In this document: in pieces, positions 40,727 through 44,834 of the stretch
Layout of the letters: each line of letters starts with the position of its first letter
Position numbering within the stretch: position 1 is the stretch's first letter
Virus record (IMG/VR): IMGVR_UViG_3300047550_003680
Span: 1-44,834 of that record
DNA from: a virus
Length of the DNA: 44,834 nt
Direction: 5' to 3' (one strand)
The notes under the pieces: generated by a model
Told to the model about the DNA's origin: nothing
Seen by the model: only the letters and a program-made list of their open reading frames with translations
Databases searched by the model: none
Made by a program: the position numbers and the translations under genes

Positions 40727-42061
40727 TCAGCGGCTAATTTCTTCCCAGTCAACAGCTGCATGAACAGTGGAAGTATTAGCACTTGCAGAGATTAATAAGG
40801 ATAGCTCATACGGCGTACTCGTTAAGCCATCACGTTCTAATTGAAATTTAAACAACGCTTCTCTAAGAATATCAATCGATGCATTTGATTGATTACTGGC
40901 AGAAAAATATCCCTGGGTTAAAACACGACCACCGGATGTACCAGTTCCAGTGAGGTTGTACTCAACTGCTGAATCGGTACCGGCACTTACCCAGCTACCG
41001 CCACTTGTTGTTGCACTAGCAACCAACTGCCAGACATAGTTTGCAGTACCAGCGGCTGGCATAACAGACAATGCACTTAAGATAACGATGGCATCAAGTG
41101 CAGCAGCTTTCAAACGTAAGGAAACTACAGGATAGAATGTACCAGCAGTTGCCATGCTATAGGGTGCTGTGATTGAGGTACCAATGGCCTGCTGGAGACC
41201 ACGCAATTCATAGCCACCTTCTGAAATAACGGTAGAACAAACTTGTTTCATTGTGCTGCTACTGGCCGTAGCAGCAGTATTTTTGATTTCATAACGCAAA
41301 GGAAGAGATGCAGTTGTAATGTAAGTAGATGTAATTAAATTTGCATGATGAAATGAATGACAATGAACAAATTTACCATTAATAACAAAACCAAGACGAA
41401 CAGTGCCAAGTCCTAGCCATTCAATATCCATCCATAGGATTTGAGCTTTTGTTAGATCAAGAGTAAATCCTGATTTACCCGTGCCATTTAATGGATCAAC
41501 ATTCCAACTTGATTGCGGCACACTGGTTTCTGTGACAACACCTGTCACAAAATTACGTTCAACAAAAGCCGGAGCAGAAGTACCGTTTTGTTCTAGATAA
41601 ATGCCATTGTTAGCACCATAGTAACCAACACGCTGCCGTAGGCCAGCCTTTGCAGTATTCATTACAAAAGTAGACATAACCAGAAGTGATTTTCCTGGCT
41701 GATATGAAAATACTTTTGTTGTTTCTCGAATAATTTCAGAACCAGATGTTGTTGTGACGTTAAGGTTTACAAGCCCAGCATTAGCATCGAACGATGTAGT
41801 GCCGCCGGTTCCACTAGATGTAGCCCAAAGATTATTGTCTCGATAGCGATGACTTGAATCAAATAATGTGAATGGATCACATGTACGTAAACGTCCAAAA
41901 GCGTCAGATCCTGTACCACCACCTTGGACATTAACAACACCACTAGAAGATGTTGTAACTTCAACAGGCTGTCCACTGGCTGTAGTAACAACAATGCCAG
42001 AAGCGTAATCTAGATAACCAGAGGTGCCATCACCATAGTCATTGATATAACGAATAATCAT
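40727..42061 (-). CDS. Predicted virion structural protein, 444 residues
   Basis: Begins MIIRYINDYGDGTSG. A FGRLRTCDPFTLFDSSHRY block near residues 60-78 matches, from memory, the start of a widespread phage structural family (FGRLRTS-PFTLFD). The remainder is beta-rich with many Ser, Thr and Gly, including YQPGKSLLVMSTFV and WMDIEWLGLGTVRLGFV strands. It is probably a capsid decoration or tail surface protein. It has its own TAAAAT -10 box and follows a strong terminator of the upstream operon. Confidence 0.78.
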   Translation of the reverse strand: MIIRYINDYGDGTSGYLDYASGIVVTTASGQPVEVTTSSSGVVNVQGGGTGSDAFGRLRTCDPFTLFDSSHRYRDNNLWATSSGTGGTTSFDANAGLVNLNVTTTSGSEIIRETTKVFSYQPGKSLLVMSTFVMNTAKAGLRQRVGYYGANNGIYLEQNGTSAPAFVERNFVTGVVTETSVPQSSWNVDPLNGTGKSGFTLDLTKAQILWMDIEWLGLGTVRLGFVINGKFVHCHSFHHANLITSTYITTASLPLRYEIKNTAATASSSTMKQVCSTVISEGGYELRGLQQAIGTSITAPYSMATAGTFYPVVSLRLKAAALDAIVILSALSVMPAAGTANYVWQLVASATTSGGSWVSAGTDSAVEYNLTGTGTSGGRVLTQGYFSASNQSNASIDILREALFKFQLERDGLTSTPYELSLLISASANTSTVHAAVDWEEISR

Positions 42062-42084
42062 TGGTGAAGCACAGTATTTCTTTT

Positions 42085-42090
42085 ATTTTA
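42085..42090 (-). promoter_or_regulatory. -10-type promoter for the 42061 structural gene
   Basis: The minus strand reads ATTAAAATAAAAG, with TAAAAT ending 24 bases before ATG 42061. It matches the site before the fibre gene at 21173 almost exactly. Confidence 0.6.
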
Positions 42091-42109
42091 ATTCCGATAA
42101 CGTCTCAAC

Positions 42110-42137
42110 AAAAAACCCAGGGCATTGAATCCCTGGG
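42110..42137 (-). terminator. Rho-independent terminator of the 42162-44834 block
   Basis: On the minus strand CCCAGGG (42137-42131), an eight-base loop and CCCTGGG (42122-42116) form a perfect stem followed by six T. It lies between the zinc-protein gene and the next promoter, insulating the two units. Confidence 0.9.
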
Positions 42138-42161
42138 CTATACCCTTTTAACTAGACTTAT

Positions 42162-42422
42162 TTATTTTAGGACAATACCATCGAGGTTACGAGTGAGGTG
42201 CCCATAATCCCTGGGTTCTGTGACGGCAATGTTAGTGGTACCACAGACCTCACAGACGCCATGATGGTAGGTGGCACAGTGATTCTTGGGACCAATGTAG
42301 GCACCATCATCTTGGTACCACCCACCGTGCTTAATGCCACAGGAATAGCAAACCCAGTCTGGCCCGTAAGATTTTTTATTTAGCTTCACAGTTTTTTTGA
42401 CAGGTCCGGCCGTGAACGACAT
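42162..42422 (-). CDS. Small Cys/His-rich zinc-binding protein
   Basis: The protein has 86 residues from ATG 42422 (MSFTAGPVKK); a longer frame to 42500 is Asn/Thr low complexity inside the upstream gene. It has VCYSCGIKHGG, HCATYHHGVCEVCG, two Cys-x-x-Cys knuckles and several His, suggesting one or two zinc sites. The layout resembles HNH-like zinc folds without a clear catalytic motif. It overlaps the end of the upstream gene by 47 bases. Confidence 0.65.
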   Translation of the reverse strand: MSFTAGPVKKTVKLNKKSYGPDWVCYSCGIKHGGWYQDDGAYIGPKNHCATYHHGVCEVCGTTNIAVTEPRDYGHLTRNLDGIVLK

Positions 42423-42768
42423 CGTGGAATTGTTTGATGTTGTCAAGTTGTTTTTGTTGGTTGGTGTAGTAGTTAGTAACTGCTTGTTTAAAACAGTCAA
42501 ATAGTTCTGGGCCGGTCATTTCATCAATGAATTCACAGATGGTGTCCGAGAAGTACTCAATTGCTTTTTCTTTGTAAATGTTGTTGTTTTCCATGGAGGG
42601 TGAGAAATTAAATTTTGTCATGCTCGTTGGCGACTCAGCGCCAACGTAAAGTTTTTTATCTGAGTCTTGTGAAACCAAAGATGTGTCAAGGATGTTGACT
42701 TTGCGTTGAGCACGGTACCATTCCTGCCATTGCTGAATGGTTTCCATTGGTTTGTCTGTGATATCCAT
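42376..42768 (-). CDS. Unknown 130-residue protein
   Basis: From ATG 42768 (MDITDKPMET); a GTG extension to 42783 would enter a hairpin. It is acidic/polar and helical, with a FDCFKQAVTNYYTNQQKQL helix and a Cys pair at the end (CQKNC). No family is recognised. It lies directly behind a terminator-like hairpin, which may regulate it. Confidence 0.6.
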   Translation of the reverse strand: MDITDKPMETIQQWQEWYRAQRKVNILDTSLVSQDSDKKLYVGAESPTSMTKFNFSPSMENNNIYKEKAIEYFSDTICEFIDEMTGPELFDCFKQAVTNYYTNQQKQLDNIKQFHDVVHGRTCQKNCEAK

Positions 42769-42774
42769 AAATAG

Positions 42775-42801
42775 AAAAGGCACATCCCAGTGTGATGTGC
42801 C
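42775..42801 (-). terminator. Terminator-like hairpin just before the 42768 start
   Basis: On the minus strand GGCACATC (42801-42794), a seven-base loop and GATGTGCC (42786-42779) form a perfect stem followed by TTTTC. Only seven bases separate the T-run from ATG 42768, so it may act as a terminator, attenuator or processing site. Confidence 0.6.
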
Positions 42802-42827
42802 ATGTAGTGTTTGGGATATTGTAAAGC

Positions 42828-43154
42828 TTAAGACATAGAAACAGTTGGTTCTGTATCTACAACAACTTGTTGAGCTTTACTTTCTTCGTACATACGTACT
42901 GCTTCTAGCATTTCAAAGTACTGGTTACGTACCAAAGGTCCAGCTTCTTTGACGCAGAAGTCATGCCATAGGCACGTGTACAGACCATGCAAGGGATGGG
43001 CAGGATCCTGGCGACCAGCACAGTTGTACATGTGTTCCATGAAGTCAGCTTTCTTTTGTTCTTCAATGGCATTCCAATTGCGCAGTTGCTCTTTAAGCCA
43101 TGGCGTATCAAAGGCACCAGCAGTGTTAAGTTTAGTTGCCAGGTCGTCAGTCAT
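42828..43154 (-). CDS. Unknown 108-residue protein
   Basis: From ATG 43154 (MTDDLATKLN); the longer frame to 43274 lies over the upstream gene and reads as unnatural. It is helical with Trp and Cys residues (NWNAIEEQKKADFMEHMYNC, GLYTCLWHDFCVKEAG). No family is recognised. Start and upstream stop overlap by eight bases, so it is probably coupled. Confidence 0.65.
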   Translation of the reverse strand: MTDDLATKLNTAGAFDTPWLKEQLRNWNAIEEQKKADFMEHMYNCAGRQDPAHPLHGLYTCLWHDFCVKEAGPLVRNQYFEMLEAVRMYEESKAQQVVVDTEPTVSMS

Positions 43155-43344
43155 TGGAATCAATTGCTGTAATGGAAGTGTAGACAGAAGAAACATTAGA
43201 TGCTGCTTCGTAGAGGAGATCATCAATCTCATCCTGAAGAGCAATAGCAATATCCTGTGGAGTTTTACCGCCAAAGGAATCGTATTCTACGTCAATGTCA
43301 ACAGCAAAAGAGACAGTAAGTTTTGGCACTACAACCAGTTCCAT
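43147..43344 (-). CDS. Unknown 65-residue protein
   Basis: Begins MELVVVPKLTVSFAVDIDVE, a strand-rich start followed by an acidic helix (DIAIALQDEIDDLLYEAASN). No family is recognised. A TACACT box ends 23 bases upstream. Confidence 0.65.
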   Translation of the reverse strand: MELVVVPKLTVSFAVDIDVEYDSFGGKTPQDIAIALQDEIDDLLYEAASNVSSVYTSITAIDSND

Positions 43345-43366
43345 AGCAAGGATTTACTACGAGAAC

Positions 43367-43372
43367 AGTGTA
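43367..43372 (-). promoter_or_regulatory. -10-type promoter for the 43344 operon
   Basis: The minus strand reads GATACACTG, with TACACT ending 23 bases before ATG 43344. It touches the stop codon of the upstream gene. Confidence 0.45.
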
Positions 43373-43792
43373 TCAGAAATAGTTGTAAAGACGCCCAGCT
43401 AAAGCGTTATTTAACATTGTCGGACCAAATTCAATTGCTTTGTTCATTCGGTTTTGATAATCTACCGCTTGACTCAAATCAATATTTCTTTTTGCTTGTG
43501 TAGCATTAGAAAAAACATTTGAAAAAACATCTTCAGGAAACCCTGATAAATTAAATGGTTGCGTACGTAAATTCCTGAGATCAGGAATTAATGAAAACCT
43601 GACATAATAATTGGGTTGTGATGGTATATCAGATCTAGAGTAATTAGGTTGCGCTGGTATATCAGATCCAGCATTAAGACTATTAAAAAATTTTTGCCTA
43701 TGTTGTGGAGCCGCACTGTAGTCATAGGCATTTGTATTGCCTATAAGCCTATCAGTTGAAAAAGCATTTAAATATCTTTGCGCCAAGGACAT
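43373..43792 (-). CDS. Unknown 139-residue protein with a short internal repeat
   Basis: Begins MSLAQRYLNAFSTDRLIGN. Residues about 43-62 hold an adjacent repeat (SDIPAQPNY, SDIPSQPNY). The rest is polar and aromatic with a C-terminal helix. The style matches the virion-like proteins at 37266 and 38477. It starts one base before the stop of the upstream gene on this strand. No family is recognised. Confidence 0.6.
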   Translation of the reverse strand: MSLAQRYLNAFSTDRLIGNTNAYDYSAAPQHRQKFFNSLNAGSDIPAQPNYSRSDIPSQPNYYVRFSLIPDLRNLRTQPFNLSGFPEDVFSNVFSNATQAKRNIDLSQAVDYQNRMNKAIEFGPTMLNNALAGRLYNYF

Positions 43793-43793
43793 T

Positions 43794-44057
43794 TTAATTT
43801 CCCAGTAAACGCTCTAAAGAATGTGCTTGATGCTGCTGGTAGTAGCCCAGCCGTTCTTGAATTAAGTTGTAGTAGTTAATAGAAGCATCAACCATTTCCT
43901 CTGCGTCCATGGAGGACGCAAGGTTTTCATTGGCAAGCATACCAGCAGTCAAGATAACAACACCTAGTTCTTGTTTAGAACCAAGCAATGCGGTAAGAGG
44001 TGTCCCGTCCTGCGTGAAACCAGCAATCAATTTATTTAAAATGCTGTCTCCACCCAT
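43794..44057 (-). CDS. Unknown 87-residue helical protein
   Basis: Begins MGGDSILNKLIAGFTQDGTP. It has a short apolar segment (LGVVILTAGMLA) and a helical polar C-terminus (YYNLIQERLGYYQQHQAH). A TACAAT box ends 24 bases upstream. No family is recognised. Confidence 0.65.
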   Translation of the reverse strand: MGGDSILNKLIAGFTQDGTPLTALLGSKQELGVVILTAGMLANENLASSMDAEEMVDASINYYNLIQERLGYYQQHQAHSLERLLGN

Positions 44058-44080
44058 GGGACACCTCGTGTTGTTTCTTA

Positions 44081-44086
44081 ATTGTA
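44081..44086 (-). promoter_or_regulatory. -10-type promoter for the 44057 operon
   Basis: The minus strand reads CATACAATTAAG, with TACAAT ending 24 bases before ATG 44057 and GAGG between as a ribosome-binding site. Confidence 0.55.
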
Positions 44087-44093
44087 TGACAGT

Positions 44094-44411
44094 TTATTTA
44101 CCTATCTTGGCTAGGTAATACCAATAGGCGTTCATGGCATTTTGATGGAACCGTTTGCCAAGCAACAGTTTGAGTTTTTTTTGCTCTAGTTCATCAGCAC
44201 GGGATTCATTGTATGGAAGGATTTCCCCATGATCTTTAAGCATGTCAAGTTCTAAGTCATTCATTTCAATTTGCAAATCAAAATCGCTGACTGCATGTTG
44301 ATGACAATTCATCCGGATACGTGCATCATCACTGGATGCAGGAGGTTCAATCTTTTGGTAGAAGCTCTCCTGGATACTCGGATGTTTGTAGTTCCACTCG
44401 TGGTTCGACAT
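44094..44411 (-). CDS. Unknown 105-residue protein
   Basis: From ATG 44411 (MSNHEWNYKH). It is helical and acidic/basic mixed (LQIEMNDLELDMLKDHG, ELEQKKLKLLLGKRF). A longer frame to 44669 overlaps the better coding frame upstream and is rejected. Its start overlaps that gene by 65 bases. No family is recognised. Confidence 0.55.
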   Translation of the reverse strand: MSNHEWNYKHPSIQESFYQKIEPPASSDDARIRMNCHQHAVSDFDLQIEMNDLELDMLKDHGEILPYNESRADELEQKKLKLLLGKRFHQNAMNAYWYYLAKIGK

Positions 44412-44834
44412 AGATTCGTTTGGAGCGGACGCTGTATTCTTGAGTGACTTTGACTCCAGACGGTAGGTGTTGTCCTGTTTGGTAGGCATTACGTATGGCA
44501 TCGAGGTTAGGGAGAACTTTAGTTTTGGTTGTAGGTTCTGTTGTGTCTGAGATAACAGCACCTGAGATTGACCGTAGCACAACTCGTTTTGTTGTGGTGG
44601 TTTCTTCTTCAACGCAATAACGTTCTCTTTCTTCAGGACTCCATACGTCCGGATCCGAGGAGATTTCAACAGTTAAGTCCCTTTTCTTAACGAGTGTGAA
44701 CTGGTAGTTGCGTCCCGTGATCTTGTTGGTGTTGAAGGGGAGGGAACGCTTGAGCCAGTTTAACAATCCCTTAAGCGACCGCAGTTGGGATTCGTGGTGA
44801 CGTTTGGCATTCGTGATGAGTTCAGATTCTTTCT
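44347..44834 (-). CDS. Unknown protein, 5' end outside the window
   Basis: The frame stays open to the right window edge (it reads KESELITNAKRHHESQLRS before LLNWLKRS), so the start is not in the window. The visible 162 residues are basic then Thr/Val-rich (TTTTKRVVLRSI, TTEPTTKTKVL) with a strand-like end (YSVRSKRIYVEPRVELQ). No family is recognised. A TTG at 44766 is in frame but unlikely to be the true start. Confidence 0.6.
   Translation of the reverse strand, partial: KESELITNAKRHHESQLRSLKGLLNWLKRSLPFNTNKITGRNYQFTLVKKRDLTVEISSDPDVWSPEERERYCVEEETTTTKRVVLRSISGAVISDTTEPTTKTKVLPNLDAIRNAYQTGQHLPSGVKVTQEYSVRSKRIYVEPRVELQTSEYPGELLPKD

Noticed and set aside
43155-43274. Extension of the 42828 gene to 43274
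   Set aside because: The extra residues are hydrophobic and Leu-rich in the antiphase of a real gene; ATG 43154 overlaps the upstream stop neatly.
44412-44669. Extension of the 44094 gene to 44669
   Set aside because: It overlaps a frame open to the window edge with more natural composition; MSNHEW at 44411 is a good start.
1-44834. Photosynthesis genes (psbA, psbD, hli) typical of many marine cyanophages
   Set aside because: None found on either strand in this window; only the NblA-like gene links it to photosynthesis.

Overview
The window reads as part of a tailed cyanobacterial virus (cyanophage) genome. Genes are tightly packed and often overlap by 1-20 bases. They are mostly AT-leaning, switch strand in blocks, and encode large virion or fibre proteins, several cell-wall hydrolases, phage-type nucleotide and replication enzymes, HNH endonucleases and two tRNAs. 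The cyanobacterial host is inferred mainly from an NblA-like gene (15133-15435), whose host family drives phycobilisome degradation. No psbA/psbD, terminase, portal, major capsid or DNA polymerase gene is recognisable here, so phage family and morphology cannot be fixed from this piece.

Layout. (1) 3-9760, plus strand: virion-type proteins, a lambda-R-like transglycosylase, a long collagen-like fibre, and a glycosyltransferase-methyltransferase fusion. (2) 9861-10488: a degenerate tyrosine-recombinase-like gene converging on an excisionase-like HTH gene that has the best sigma70-type promoter in the window. (3) 10600-15435, plus: HNH nuclease, a 1010-residue virion-like protein, small basic proteins, a GH24 lysozyme with a start-codon hairpin, and the NblA-like gene. 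(4) 15423-18953, minus: DUF3310, dCTP deaminase, a Dam-like methyltransferase and an HTH-led operon. (5) 19003-26433, plus: a one-TM protein, two repeat-built fibre proteins, and a GH73 + M15 two-domain endolysin. (6) 26434-33727, minus: small proteins, two HNH-type proteins, a GT4 glycosyltransferase, SpeD, and a PrimPol-SF3 helicase. (7) 33809-37269: RecB-type nuclease, small membrane proteins, a methyltransferase, a candidate small RNA, tRNA-Pro(TGG), tRNA-Thr(TGT) and an HNH protein. (8) 37266-44834, minus: an M48-like zincin, another large virion-like protein, a Dps-like ferritin, a structural protein and small unknowns.

How it may work together. Replication and nucleotide supply rest on the PrimPol-helicase, RecB-type nuclease, dCTP deaminase, DUF3310 and SpeD. 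Host takeover may involve the NblA-like protein and the HTH regulators. Virion assembly and surface modification use the fibres, collagen-like protein and glycosyltransferases. Lysis or entry uses at least three peptidoglycan hydrolases with four catalytic domains. Many transcription units start with a -10-like hexamer (TATAAT, TACAAT, TAGAAT, TAAAAT, TATACT) ending 22-29 bases before the start codon and lacking a -35 box. This looks like a phage-specific promoter class. The most notable observations are a lysozyme leader resembling the phage T4 e-gene switch, the NblA-like gene, a Dps-like protein with exact ferroxidase spacing, an M48-like zincin, and a possible small RNA just before the tRNAs.
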